The position numbers were made by a program, and so were the translations under genes. Source: Candidatus Methanoperedens sp. (lineage in GTDB: Archaea > Halobacteriota > Methanosarcinia > Methanosarcinales > Methanoperedenaceae). Taken from it: a stretch of DNA of 60,457 nt. Below the pieces are notes generated by a model, which saw only the letters and a list, made by a program, of their open reading frames with translations, was not told the origin of the DNA and did no database searches. Every line of letters begins with the position of its first letter. The first letter of the stretch is position 1. Positions 25,168-34,229 of this stretch are shown here, piece after piece. The stretch spans positions 1 to 60,457 of the forward strand of contig JAPMTR010000072.1 in NCBI GenBank assembly GCA_026552975.1, given 5' to 3'.

Positions 25168-26163
25168 ATGAAACTTGACGGGTCGTATGGCGAGGGGGGC
25201 GGGCAGATCTTACGAACCGCGGTGGCGCTTTCTGCGGTTACAGGGACCCCTGTCGAAATTGAAAATATCCGCAAAGGAAGACCAAATCCGGGGCTCTCGG
25301 CGCAGCACGTGAAGGCAGTGGAAGGGCTTGCCCGGATATGTGACAGTCAGGTCACCGGGTGTCATCTTAACTCCACAAAACTCGTTTTTACACCTGGAAA
25401 GATCAACAGCGGAAATTATGAGGTTGATATCGGGACAGCCGGAAGCATATCCCTGTTTCTTCAGTGCCTGATGCCAGCATTAATGCACGCTCCCGGAACA
25501 GTCAGACTAAAAATTACAGGAGGCACGGACGTCCAGTGGTCTCCATCGATCGATTATTTGAAATTTGTAACGCTTTTGGCTCTTAAGAAGATGGGGTACA
25601 AAGCTGATCTTAATATGATAACGAGGGGTTACTATCCTCGCGGAGGCGGATGCGTTGAAGCGACAATAGATCCATCGAGCCTGAATCACATCGACTTCGA
25701 CTTAAACAATTGTTCGCTCGTCGAGGGGATATCACATTCGTCCAGACTTCCCGCGCATGTCTCAGAAAGACAGGCTGGATCAGCAGGGAAGTGCCTTCAT
25801 GAAAATGGCTTTGGATCGAAGATAACGACAGAAGTGAACGATCATCATTCAACAGGAAGCGCAATTACTCTCTGGTGCGGGGCAGCAGGCGGGATAGCAC
25901 TTGGAAAACAAGGTTTGAAGGCAGAAAAGGTTGGTGAGATAGCAGCGAATGCAATTATTGATGAGTTAAGATCCCGAGCAGGAGTTGATGAATTCCTTGC
26001 TGACCAGTTGATCCCATATATGGCGCTTGCGGGAGGTGGGTCATTCACGACACGTTTGATTTCCTCACACACAAAAACTAATATCTGGGTGACAGAGCAG
26101 TTCTTGCCTGTTAAATTCAAGATAGAGGATATGGGAACGGGATTGTTCAGAGTGTGGGTTTAA
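25168..26163 (+). CDS. rtcA: RNA 3'-terminal phosphate cyclase
   Basis: A 331-residue RtcA that converts an RNA 3'-phosphate to a 2',3'-cyclic phosphate through a covalent enzyme-AMP. It starts M-K-L-D-G-S-Y-G-E-G-G-G-Q-I-L-R. The family signature R-G-Y-Y-P-R-G-G-G is present at about 152-160, and the catalytic region D-Q-L-I-P-Y-M-A-L-A leads to S-S-H-T-K-T-N with the adenylated His. Length is normal. A TATA-like aaacttaaatat at about 25133-25144 ends roughly 24 bases before the ATG and no ribosome-binding site is seen, so the transcript is probably leaderless. It converges with kptA, six bases apart. Confidence 0.96.
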   Translation: MKLDGSYGEGGGQILRTAVALSAVTGTPVEIENIRKGRPNPGLSAQHVKAVEGLARICDSQVTGCHLNSTKLVFTPGKINSGNYEVDIGTAGSISLFLQCLMPALMHAPGTVRLKITGGTDVQWSPSIDYLKFVTLLALKKMGYKADLNMITRGYYPRGGGCVEATIDPSSLNHIDFDLNNCSLVEGISHSSRLPAHVSERQAGSAGKCLHENGFGSKITTEVNDHHSTGSAITLWCGAAGGIALGKQGLKAEKVGEIAANAIIDELRSRAGVDEFLADQLIPYMALAGGGSFTTRLISSHTKTNIWVTEQFLPVKFKIEDMGTGLFRVWV

Positions 26164-26169
26164 AATGGT

Positions 26170-26790
26170 TCAATCTGTCATAACACTCAGATACTGGGGT
26201 GGTATCTCATCAGAAAGTACGATATTCTCGGTTGCAGAAAGAATCGCAACACCTTCATCCTGGGCTTCCTGGGCATTTATGACCAGCAGGACTGGATCCT
26301 CTGTATGGATCTTTGCGACTTCCCTTGCCTTATCCGATGATGTGCTCAAATGCACGTACCTTTGCCTTACAGGTCGTATCCCCTTTTCCAGCAGGATATC
26401 AACTTCTTCCCTGCTGGCGCCATAATATAACTCAGGTTGCGTATTTTCATCATAGTCAAGGTCAACATCCACCGAATGTCCATAACGCGCACGGATCTTG
26501 GTTCCTTTTATCTCATACCTGCCTTTTTCATCGGATTCAATTATCGAAAAAAGTTTTTCACTGTTTGACCATTTATAACGCGTTCTCATGGCATCAACAA
26601 GAACCTCCAGATCCACCCAGCCGTGCTGGTTCATAGCAAGTCCCAGGTCATCCGGGAAATGTCTCAGCGCTCCTGAGATGAACCTTCCCAGCCTTTCAGT
26701 CTGTTCATCGCTCAGGATGAGCGTTCCGGCTTCACCGCATACGCATGCTTCTCCCCTGAAGAATCCGTGGTTCTGGCATTTCTTGATCAT
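26170..26790 (-). CDS. kptA: RNA 2'-phosphotransferase (KptA/Tpt1) with N-terminal zinc finger
   Basis: A 206-residue KptA that removes an RNA 2'-phosphate using NAD+, giving ADP-ribose cyclic phosphate. A short C/H-rich knuckle opens the protein (K-K-C-Q-N-H-G-F-F then C-V-C-G, residues 5-19), common in archaeal members. The core has L-S-x2-L-like G-R-F-I-S-G-A-L-R-H (about 35-44), D-E-K-G-R-Y-E-I (about 86-93), I-R-A-R-Y-G-H-S (about 98-105) and V-H-L-S-T-S-S (about 145-151). It faces rtcA tail to tail. Confidence 0.95.
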   Translation of the reverse strand: MIKKCQNHGFFRGEACVCGEAGTLILSDEQTERLGRFISGALRHFPDDLGLAMNQHGWVDLEVLVDAMRTRYKWSNSEKLFSIIESDEKGRYEIKGTKIRARYGHSVDVDLDYDENTQPELYYGASREEVDILLEKGIRPVRQRYVHLSTSSDKAREVAKIHTEDPVLLVINAQEAQDEGVAILSATENIVLSDEIPPQYLSVMTD

Positions 26791-26831
26791 ATCAGGTGTT
26801 TATATGAATCACTTTGTTATATAATTTACCA

Positions 26832-26858
26832 AAAAAAACGTGTTTCACACGTTTTTTT
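26832..26858 (-). terminator. Perfect 12-bp hairpin with A/T arms
   Basis: AAAAAAACGTGT, a TTC loop, then ACACGTTTTTTT: a perfect 12-base stem with runs of A and T at the base. It lies 38 bases beyond the stop of the minus-strand UPF0179 gene, where its transcript would end in a hairpin and a U tract. It is upstream of kptA on the same strand and would insulate that gene. It is symmetrical, so either strand could be terminated. Confidence 0.6.
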
Positions 26859-26895
26859 AAATCGATCAAGAGCCCATCTTGACTTTTTTCTTAAC

Positions 26896-27348
26896 CTATT
26901 GCCTCTTTACCTCTACTACTTTTAATTGGTAATTTTTGTTGCAGGGTTCTTCTATTTCATCTTCTATATTTAGAATATTGAATTTATCTCCCGCCCTGAT
27001 ACCTGGAGGTCTGCAAAGCATAATATTTTCACAATCAGGATAATTGCAATTTAATTGTTCATAAGCTATCTTTGAACCCTTTATCGCCTTTCTGGATTCA
27101 ATGGCTATCCTTATAGGGGCCTCGACAACTTCAACTGCACATACACCTGAGTCGTGCACGAAACAATCAAGCTTTGCAGTATTGCGCAGGTTTGATATCC
27201 TGTACTTGCTTCCCTGATTCAGGCTCAAACAGGTCTTTTTGAATTTACATGGTTCGCATTCTTTCGCAGCGCCCCTGAAAACAAATTCAGTCCCTACTTT
27301 TGCCAATCTTGTTCCTATCAATGTTATTATTGTATCAGATTCTTCCAT
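26896..27348 (-). CDS. UPF0179 family protein
   Basis: A 150-residue archaeal conserved protein with eight or more cysteines arranged as in UPF0179: C-E-P-C-K-F-K-K-T-C (about 32-41), L-D-C-F-V-H-D-S-G-V-C-A-V-E-V-V-E (about 60-76) and L-N-C-N-Y-P-D-C-E-N-I-M-L-C (about 99-112). The pattern suggests a metal or Fe-S site. No experimental function is known to me. It is a single gene bounded by a hairpin downstream. Confidence 0.88.
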   Translation of the reverse strand: MEESDTIITLIGTRLAKVGTEFVFRGAAKECEPCKFKKTCLSLNQGSKYRISNLRNTAKLDCFVHDSGVCAVEVVEAPIRIAIESRKAIKGSKIAYEQLNCNYPDCENIMLCRPPGIRAGDKFNILNIEDEIEEPCNKNYQLKVVEVKRQ

Positions 27349-27444
27349 ATAATTTCACCTTATTTTTAATAATACTATAATTATTCTATTTTATATATCC
27401 ATTTTAATTGCTATTAAGTAATTGTAAGTATATGTTTTATGCGA

Positions 27445-28530
27445 TCATGAAGACCCTATCACTTTAGTTATCGATGCGACCTTCCTGGCAGCTTCAGGGG
27501 TCAATCCTGTACCCAATATCGTGTATCTCTCAGGTCTGATCTTATGAGCATGAAGGAGCGCTTTTATAATATACTCTTCCTCTATGCCCAGTTCACAGGC
27601 GTTTGTGGGTGCGCCGATAGCCCTGAGGGATGTCCTGATCTCCTGCCAGTTCCCTCCGTGGAGATACATCATCATGATCGTTCCAACTCCACATTGCTCA
27701 CCATGAAGGGCAGGTTTTGGAGCTAATTCATTAAGCGCATGGCTGAATTTGTGCTCGGAGCCGCTTGCAGGGCGCGAAGATCCGGCAATACTCATTGCAA
27801 CACCGCTTGCCACAAGAGCTTTCATTACGGTCCAGGCAGATTCTTCAAGACCTGGTTTGATCAATTCGGCTGAGTCTATCAATATTCTTGCAGTGAGATT
27901 TGAAATTATAGATGCATATTCACTGAATGGTTCATCGCGAAGCCTGTGCGCAAGTTCCCAATCCTTTACTGCTGTGCAATTTGAAATGATGTCGCCGCAT
28001 CCTGATGCGAGAAGACGGTATGGTGCAGATGCAATAATTGAAGTGTCAGCCACAACAGCAAGCGGAGTATGAGCTGATTCCGAAACAGTCCTGTTTTCCC
28101 GGATAATTGAAGCCCTTGATGAAACAATACCGTCATGGGAAGCTGCAGTCGGGATACTTATGAAAGGAATGTCAAGATGCATGGACGCAAGTTTTGCCAT
28201 GTCTATTGATTTTCCCCCTCCTACTCCCAGCAAGAACGAAGCCTTCAGATCATTTGCCTGTGTTTTTATCATGTTCACTTCATCGATCGTAGGCTTTTCA
28301 ATGATCATTGTATTCACATTAAACCCTGAATCTTCAAGTGATACGGCAACTGTTTTTCCTGCAGTTCTCAGTGTTGTTGCTCCACCGATGATCAGTGCGT
28401 TCCCATTAAGTTTAAGGTCTTTACAAACCTTACCAGTGTCGTTTATAACACCATGACCTACAACAACATTCCTGGGAAGCTGCATCCATTTGTTCTTATA
28501 ATTTCCTTTATTACTATTATTTTCAGTCAT
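27445..28530 (-). CDS. egsA: sn-Glycerol-1-phosphate dehydrogenase
   Basis: A 361-residue NAD(P)-dependent, zinc-containing enzyme that makes sn-glycerol-1-phosphate, the backbone of archaeal lipids. Seen are [10 protein letters not shown] (about 19-28), the dinucleotide-binding [12 protein letters not shown] (about 102-113) and [16 protein letters not shown] (about 126-141). The metal-site segment [11 protein letters not shown] and H-G-E-Q-C-G-V-G-T follow near 253-281. It is transcribed divergently from the DUF63/SpoIIM pair with only 11 bases between starts, so the promoters overlap the coding regions or the start is shared. Confidence 0.96.
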   Translation of the reverse strand: MTENNSNKGNYKNKWMQLPRNVVVGHGVINDTGKVCKDLKLNGNALIIGGATTLRTAGKTVAVSLEDSGFNVNTMIIEKPTIDEVNMIKTQANDLKASFLLGVGGGKSIDMAKLASMHLDIPFISIPTAASHDGIVSSRASIIRENRTVSESAHTPLAVVADTSIIASAPYRLLASGCGDIISNCTAVKDWELAHRLRDEPFSEYASIISNLTARILIDSAELIKPGLEESAWTVMKALVASGVAMSIAGSSRPASGSEHKFSHALNELAPKPALHGEQCGVGTIMMMYLHGGNWQEIRTSLRAIGAPTNACELGIEEEYIIKALLHAHKIRPERYTILGTGLTPEAARKVASITKVIGSS

Positions 28531-28541
28531 AAGGTCTCGAT

Positions 28542-29402
28542 ATGAGTATAATAGATAGCGTCTGGCATTATATAGATAAGTATTACATCAGCGGCATTGT
28601 TTATGATACATCTTATAATATCGTTGATACGCTCACCTATGCAATAGTTCTTGGTATTAGCCTTTTTTGGGTCTTAAAGCTTCTGGGGAAACTGGATGTA
28701 AATATCGATACAAGATTTTTGATCGCAATAACAACATATGTTATTGCTGGTTCTTCACTTCGCGTTCTTGAAGATTCACAATTTTTCACTCCTCCACTGC
28801 AATACCTTTTTGTGACTCCCCTGATCTATTTTTTTATGTTCGGCGTTACAATAAGCATCCTTTCAGTCACAATATATCTTGAACGAAAAGGAAAGATAAA
28901 GGATCATAATACATTTTTTGGCTATGCCGGGGCATTCTGGGCTTTCTTTAATATTGCGGCGCTAATCGTTTATGATGGTATCGCCAATCCTGTTCCCGGA
29001 GCAGCGATATTGTTCATTGGTATCACGATGACCGGGATCGTATATATTATATCCCAAAAATTAAATTTTCTTCTTCTTACAGACAAAGTCAATATTTCCA
29101 TACTTTTTGCTCACATACTTGATGCTTCGTCCACTTTCATAGGTATGGACTGGTTGAATTATTATGAGAAACATGTAGTTCCGACGTTCTTTATTGACCT
29201 GGCAGGAAAATTTATTAGCCATCCATCTATAGTGATGATACCACTAAAATTGATCGTTTTCATACCCGTCCTGTATGTTCTTGATAATGATTTTAAAACT
29301 GAAAAAGAAAAGAAGCTTGTTGGACTGATGAAACTCACTATCCTTGTGCTTGGGCTTTCACCGGCAGTCAGGAACACACTAAGGATAATGATGGGAGTAT
29401 AA
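28542..29402 (+). CDS. DUF63 family membrane protein
   Basis: A 286-residue protein with about seven transmembrane helices, matching the archaeal DUF63 family: [21 protein letters not shown], then an [11 protein letters not shown] segment near 188-198 and a final [12 protein letters not shown]. The function of the family is unknown. Its ATG lies 11 bases from the egsA start on the other strand, and it is followed after one base by the SpoIIM-like gene. Confidence 0.86.
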   Translation: MSIIDSVWHYIDKYYISGIVYDTSYNIVDTLTYAIVLGISLFWVLKLLGKLDVNIDTRFLIAITTYVIAGSSLRVLEDSQFFTPPLQYLFVTPLIYFFMFGVTISILSVTIYLERKGKIKDHNTFFGYAGAFWAFFNIAALIVYDGIANPVPGAAILFIGITMTGIVYIISQKLNFLLLTDKVNISILFAHILDASSTFIGMDWLNYYEKHVVPTFFIDLAGKFISHPSIVMIPLKLIVFIPVLYVLDNDFKTEKEKKLVGLMKLTILVLGLSPAVRNTLRIMMGV

Positions 29403-29403
29403 T

Positions 29404-29988
29404 ATGAAAAGAGACCTTGAATACCTTGAATCGTGCAAGAAATATATTCTCATAATGACAGGCATCTTCGTAATTTCTGTGATAGCAGGATTGATGGCAT
29501 CTTTGAATGATCTTGGATTATCAGAGAATTATCTTGATATGTTGAAAGAATCCTTCGGATGGATAAAAGATCTTCATCCGGTCGGGATAATGTTTGTGAT
29601 CTTCCTGAACAATGCGGTCAAAAGCCTCTTTTCAATCGTTCTTGGTGCTGGGTTTGGTATTATTCCTGTGATCTTTATTGGAGGGAATGGATTGTTACTG
29701 GGGCTTGTTGTGAACCAGGTTTCCAGCGAACAGGGAATATTATTTATACTGGCTGCACTCCTCCCCCATGGGATTTTCGAAATCCCCATGGTATTGATAA
29801 GTTCAGGAATGGGACTTCGGCTGGGATATCTTATGTATAGTTCTGTCATGGGCAAAGAGACTGATATGAGAAAAGAGCTCATGCAGAGCCTTCGGATATA
29901 CATGAGAATAATAATGCCTCTTTTATTTGTGTCAGCTGTCATTGAAACATTTGTGACGCCAATGGTGGTTTTATGGATTTTATCTTAA
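29404..29988 (+). CDS. SpoIIM-family (stage II sporulation protein M-like) membrane protein
   Basis: A 194-residue protein with about five transmembrane helices. F-L-N-N-A-V-K-S-L-F-S-I-V-L-G-A-G-F-G-I (about 63-82) and the P-H-G-I-F-E-I-P segment (about 121-128) are clear SpoIIM-family motifs. Archaeal members have no sporulation role; membrane remodelling or transport has been proposed for relatives. It is one base downstream of DUF63, and the pairing with egsA nearby suggests envelope functions. It ends exactly where the convergent PAPS-reductase-like gene ends. Confidence 0.85.
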   Translation: MKRDLEYLESCKKYILIMTGIFVISVIAGLMASLNDLGLSENYLDMLKESFGWIKDLHPVGIMFVIFLNNAVKSLFSIVLGAGFGIIPVIFIGGNGLLLGLVVNQVSSEQGILFILAALLPHGIFEIPMVLISSGMGLRLGYLMYSSVMGKETDMRKELMQSLRIYMRIIMPLLFVSAVIETFVTPMVVLWILS

Positions 29989-31905
29989 CTAAATTTTCCT
30001 GAAATCAGGCAATATCCTGTCAAAATATTTGACAACCACACATGACGGGGTACATTTCCCGCATTGAGTGCACTCTTTTTTTATCATCAGATTTGGCTCA
30101 AGAGAAATAGCATTCACAGGACAGACTCTCAAACACACCTGGCATTTCGAGCATTTTTTAACTCTTATAAGCTGTTTTGCAGTCTCTTCGAAAACAGAAC
30201 GCGCTTGATCTGCTCCCGGTGAATTGACCGAGATGTGACCTGAAGAGAATATCTTTACACTTGCGCCTTTTGCTTTGACCAGGAGCACGCCGAGGTCTTC
30301 TGAAAACACATTCTCACCAAGGATATTTGCGATATCCCGGGCCTCATGGGGAAGAAGTCCTGTGATCCTGCCTTCCATGGTGTATCCGCCGGTCTTGCAC
30401 GGAGAGATCCCGCCTGTTACTGTGATACCGAAATCTTCTTTCACAGGTTCAAATTTTGTATTGATCTTGAGCTCCTCTGAAAGTCGAAGCATCTTTGGCG
30501 GGAGTGTTTTCCAGCGCCAGAACCCATGCCTGATGAACTCTTCATCAAGTCCATTATCTTTTGCCCAGTTCACCAAATATCCATTCCAGCGCTCAAAAAG
30601 CTCAGGATGAAGCTCGCCAAACCTTTGATATTCAGCGCCAAGTTCAGCAGGGCACAAATAGCACCCCACACGCTCAAACCCCTGATCATAAAGGGGATTG
30701 TATTCAAGTTTCCTGTAGTAAATGTAAAGCCATATCTCGATAGCGCGCCAGTTCCGTATAGGGAATAAGCTGACCTGGCCAGGAATGAAGGGATTTTCCT
30801 CCTTCGGGGCGATCCTTGACCGTGCGAATGACTCGTATTTACGTTTTCCGTCTATTGTAAGGCATTTCTTCCCTTTACCCGTACATTCCTCTATGACTGA
30901 ATTAATAGGACCAAGCTTGCAGACCTTGCAACACCACCTGAAATCCTTGGCAGGGGGTCCGAAACTTTGAAGGTTTTCCCAGAAAGCCTCATTTACTTTG
31001 ACTTCAATGAGCTCGATATTGTTCTTCTTGCAGAAACTTCGAGCGAATTCAACAGTCTCAGGGAATTCAATGCCCGTATTAGCAAAGAAAACTTTTATTG
31101 GTTTCTTAATGGCGCTTCGGGTCAGGTCAAGCGTGGTAAGGCTGTCTTTTCCTCCTGAAAAAGACACGTAAACCGGGGAATCGGTATATTCTTTCTGGTT
31201 TGCGATCCCTTTTATGGTGTTGACTGCATCTTTGACAAGTCTTTTCATGTGGGCTGCATTTGCGCTGATAACATCCTGCATCGATGATTTACCGGGCAGG
31301 AAAGTGTACTTTTCTGAGACTATTTTTTTAATCTTCAACGATTTTCCAGGAGTCCTGAGCTGTGAGCTGTCCCTGAAAGCGATCCCGAAGCCGCTGAGGT
31401 TCTTGCTGGTCACAAGCACCGTATCCCCAGCTTTTATGTCATCTGAACATTCAATGACCTTTGTTCCTTCGATATTCTTACCGCCAAGATGCTGCCCTCC
31501 AGATGCGATTTTTACAAGTTTCATGCCTACGCCAGAATCAATAAGTGCGCAGGCTCCTTCGATCATCAGGTCAAGCTTGAAAGAAAGAACTGACATATCG
31601 AATCTCAATATCCCGAAATGCAGTCCGTCGACGATAATTTCATCAGTTTTGTCTTCACCCGGAATCTTGTTCAGGAGAATAAGTTTTTCCGAAAGAGAAG
31701 CGCCAGGAAAATCCCTGGAAATAATGTCGTTGATGATACTTTTTTCATGAGGTGATGCAAAGCGCACATCTCCGGGTGGGGAGAGAGTTATTCTCGAACC
31801 TTTTACTTTACATATCCCACATTGCTCATCCAGTATGGGAACATTGCATTTAGTACACCAGAAGAGAAGACTTTCATCCAGATCGAAGGAGTTATATGCG
31901 AGCAT
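29989..31905 (-). CDS. Multidomain PAPS-reductase-family protein with PUA and ferredoxin domains
   Basis: A 638-residue protein of five parts. A zinc ribbon (W-C-T-K-C then C-G-I-C, 16-32) is followed by a PUA-like domain (about 120-195, ending G-D-T-V-L-V-T-S-K-N-L). A PAPS-reductase/PP-loop domain (about 245-420) has S-F-S-G-G-K-D-S-L, Cys pairs W-C-C-K-V-C-K and G-C-Y-L-C-P. A sulfite-reductase ferredoxin-like half domain (about 480-570; T-V-T-G-G-I-S-P-C) follows. Last is a 2[4Fe-4S] ferredoxin (C-S-K-C-Q-V-C-L-R-V-C-P and C-T-Q-C-G-K-C-T-P-S-C). This layout is known in methanogens as a PAPS-reductase-like protein of uncertain function. The PUA domain suggests RNA contact, possibly RNA thiolation, but sulfur assimilation is equally possible. 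Confidence 0.88.
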   Translation of the reverse strand: MLAYNSFDLDESLLFWCTKCNVPILDEQCGICKVKGSRITLSPPGDVRFASPHEKSIINDIISRDFPGASLSEKLILLNKIPGEDKTDEIIVDGLHFGILRFDMSVLSFKLDLMIEGACALIDSGVGMKLVKIASGGQHLGGKNIEGTKVIECSDDIKAGDTVLVTSKNLSGFGIAFRDSSQLRTPGKSLKIKKIVSEKYTFLPGKSSMQDVISANAAHMKRLVKDAVNTIKGIANQKEYTDSPVYVSFSGGKDSLTTLDLTRSAIKKPIKVFFANTGIEFPETVEFARSFCKKNNIELIEVKVNEAFWENLQSFGPPAKDFRWCCKVCKLGPINSVIEECTGKGKKCLTIDGKRKYESFARSRIAPKEENPFIPGQVSLFPIRNWRAIEIWLYIYYRKLEYNPLYDQGFERVGCYLCPAELGAEYQRFGELHPELFERWNGYLVNWAKDNGLDEEFIRHGFWRWKTLPPKMLRLSEELKINTKFEPVKEDFGITVTGGISPCKTGGYTMEGRITGLLPHEARDIANILGENVFSEDLGVLLVKAKGASVKIFSSGHISVNSPGADQARSVFEETAKQLIRVKKCSKCQVCLRVCPVNAISLEPNLMIKKECTQCGKCTPSCVVVKYFDRILPDFRKI

Positions 31906-32058
31906 AGTGGTTTAATTTTTTATATTTAGGGCTGTTGCATAATATTAACGGAGTATAAATTGAAGCAGATGCAAAATGATCCGCGAAAATCCGTGCGATC
32001 CCGTCATCCGCGTTCAAAATCTGGATGTTGTTGCTGTTTCATACTTGATAATAGTATG

Positions 32059-33723
32059 TTAGCTTATCATTGCACCCTTATCAGCTGACCCCACCTGTTT
32101 CTGGTATCTTGCAAGATATCCTTTTGTGACCTTCAAAGCAGGTGCCTTCCATGCTTTTTGCCTCTTTTCAAATTCTTCTTTAGAGATCTTGATGTCAAGT
32201 ATGCGCCCTGGTATATCTATTTCGATCATATCACCCTCACGAACAAGAGCTATTGGCCCTCCTACCGCCGCTTCAGGTGACACATGACCAATGCATGGCC
32301 CTCGCGTTCCGCCTGAAAAACGACCATCGGTGATAAGAGCCACAGAATCGATCAGCCCCATACCAGCAATAGCTGCAGTCGGAGAAAGCATTTCACGCAT
32401 TCCAGGCCCGCCTTTTGGCCCCTCATATCTTATAATGAGGCAATCGCCGGGTTTTATTTTTGTATCCATAATTGCGGCCATCGCAAGCTCTTCACTGTCA
32501 AAAACCCGAGCAGGTCCTGAGTGTTTCAACATTTTCTTGCTCACAGCGGTCTGTTTGACCACTGAACCATCAGGAGCCATGTTTCCGCGAAGCACCGCAA
32601 TTCCTCCTTCTGGATGCACCGGGGCATCAAGAGTTGCGATTATCTCTTTATTTGCGAGCGGATTTATTATTATATACTCATCAAGGTTCTGGCCAAGAGT
32701 TTTTCCGGTTACTGTAAGAGTATCCAGGTGTAATCTGTCTAGAAGGCGTTTTTGCATAGCTGGAACTCCACCTGCCCTTTCAAAATCAACAAGGAACTTA
32801 TTCCCTCCAGGTCTTAGATTTATAAGATGCGGGGTTTCCCTGCTCACCTCATCAAATCGGGAAAGTGGAAGCGATAAGCCATATTCCATGGCGATCGCAG
32901 GCAAATGAAGCGCAGTATTTGAACTTCCCCCTATTGCCATATCGATGTGAATTGCATTATCAAGTGATTCCTGGGTAACGATCTTTCGCGCGGTGATCCC
33001 TTTTTCAACTAGTTCCAGGATCTTCATCCCCGACTGCTTTGCGATCCTGACTTTCTTTGAATCAACCGCATGCGCAGTCCCGCATCCGGGAAGGCTTAAC
33101 CCGAGAGCTTCTGTCACACATGCCATGGTATTTGCCGTGAATAGACCCGCGCATGACCCTGCGCCCCCGCATGAACAATCTTCCAGGTTCTTCAGGTCCT
33201 GGTCAGTGATCTTATTATTCCTGCGTGCTCCGACCGCTTCAAATAATGATATTACATCCCTCTGTTCATCTCCGACGATTCCCGGCAGCATGGGTCCGCC
33301 CGTTACAAATATAGTTGGGATATCCAGTCTTCCAGCAGCCATGATATGACCCGGTACGATCTTATCGCATGTGGGGATCATAACCATTCCGTCAAACTGG
33401 TGAGCTTCCACCATAAGTTCAATGCTGTCAGCGATTATTTCCCTGCTTGGAAGGGAATTCTTCATTCCTGTATGTCCCATGGCAAGGCCATCACAAACCC
33501 CGATAGTATTAAATTCAAAAGGAACGCCCCCTGCCATGCGGATGCCGGCTTTTACAGCATTTGCCATTTTATCCAGATGGATATGACCCGGTATAATTTC
33601 ATTCCAGGAATTGACCACTCCGATAAAAGGGAGGGACATTTCTTCATCGATCAGCCCGACCGCTTTTAAGAGGGACCTGTGCGGGGCCCGCTCAAGTCCT
33701 TTTTTTAAATTATCGCTTCTCAT
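32059..33723 (-). CDS. ilvD: Dihydroxy-acid dehydratase
   Basis: A 554-residue Fe-S dehydratase that makes 2-oxo-acids for valine, leucine and isoleucine. It starts with [13 protein letters not shown]. The cluster ligands are C-D-K (in [11 protein letters not shown], about 119) and [11 protein letters not shown] (about 188-198). [19 protein letters not shown] is near 453-471. Length is normal and no other branched-chain amino acid gene is adjacent. It is transcribed alone. Confidence 0.97.
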   Translation of the reverse strand: MRSDNLKKGLERAPHRSLLKAVGLIDEEMSLPFIGVVNSWNEIIPGHIHLDKMANAVKAGIRMAGGVPFEFNTIGVCDGLAMGHTGMKNSLPSREIIADSIELMVEAHQFDGMVMIPTCDKIVPGHIMAAGRLDIPTIFVTGGPMLPGIVGDEQRDVISLFEAVGARRNNKITDQDLKNLEDCSCGGAGSCAGLFTANTMACVTEALGLSLPGCGTAHAVDSKKVRIAKQSGMKILELVEKGITARKIVTQESLDNAIHIDMAIGGSSNTALHLPAIAMEYGLSLPLSRFDEVSRETPHLINLRPGGNKFLVDFERAGGVPAMQKRLLDRLHLDTLTVTGKTLGQNLDEYIIINPLANKEIIATLDAPVHPEGGIAVLRGNMAPDGSVVKQTAVSKKMLKHSGPARVFDSEELAMAAIMDTKIKPGDCLIIRYEGPKGGPGMREMLSPTAAIAGMGLIDSVALITDGRFSGGTRGPCIGHVSPEAAVGGPIALVREGDMIEIDIPGRILDIKISKEEFEKRQKAWKAPALKVTKGYLARYQKQVGSADKGAMIS

Positions 33724-33959
33724 GATAACCTGTTATACATTACTTTAAGTATTATATTTTCGGATGATTTCATACTGTTCCTCTCAATTTGGGTATAAAT
33801 CTGGAAAAAGGATATTTATTGATGTAACATGTTTGTTACTGTAGAGGATCCAACTCATAGTGCTTCCATCCTATCCAACAAAAATTTTTTAATCCTCTAC
33901 CTATCCTATCAATATTATATATTAAAAATATTAGGCCTATTGTTGACCGTTATTCTTTT

Positions 33960-34166
33960 CTATCTTCCGCAACTACTACAATTTCCTCCACAGTGGCCAG
34001 GCACTTCCTCTTCCTCGCAGGAGTCCTGGTTTTTCAGTTTGCCAAGTTCCATTTTCTTTTCAATTATTATGTTGTTGATGTTATTCCATTGCAGGCTTCC
34101 TGGTTTGCATCGTTCCTTTACTTTTTCTATTTCTACTATTTCCTCTTCAAGTTCCTGTATATGCAT
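33960..34166 (-). CDS. Small coiled-coil protein with Cys-rich tail
   Basis: A 68-residue protein. A charged helical region (E-L-E-E-E-I-V-E-I-E-K-V-K, then I-I-I-E-K-K-M-E-L-G-K-L-K) precedes a tail with C-G-G-N-C-S-S-C-G-R, preceded by another Cys and His, a possible metal site. A GGAG sequence lies eight bases before the ATG, supporting translation. No family is recognised. The neighbours are ilvD and hef, and there is no evidence that it belongs with either. Confidence 0.6.
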   Translation of the reverse strand: MHIQELEEEIVEIEKVKERCKPGSLQWNNINNIIIEKKMELGKLKNQDSCEEEEVPGHCGGNCSSCGR

Positions 34167-34229
34167 TATTTATTCTCCATTTTGAGTATGATATAAAACC
34201 TCATATAGATTTGCAGGTAAAAAGCTATT

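Noticed and set aside
31214..31750. 178-codon plus-strand frame inside the PAPS-reductase-like gene
   Set aside because: It is antisense to the PUA and linker region of a clearly coding gene, with Ser/Pro-rich composition typical of a shadow frame.
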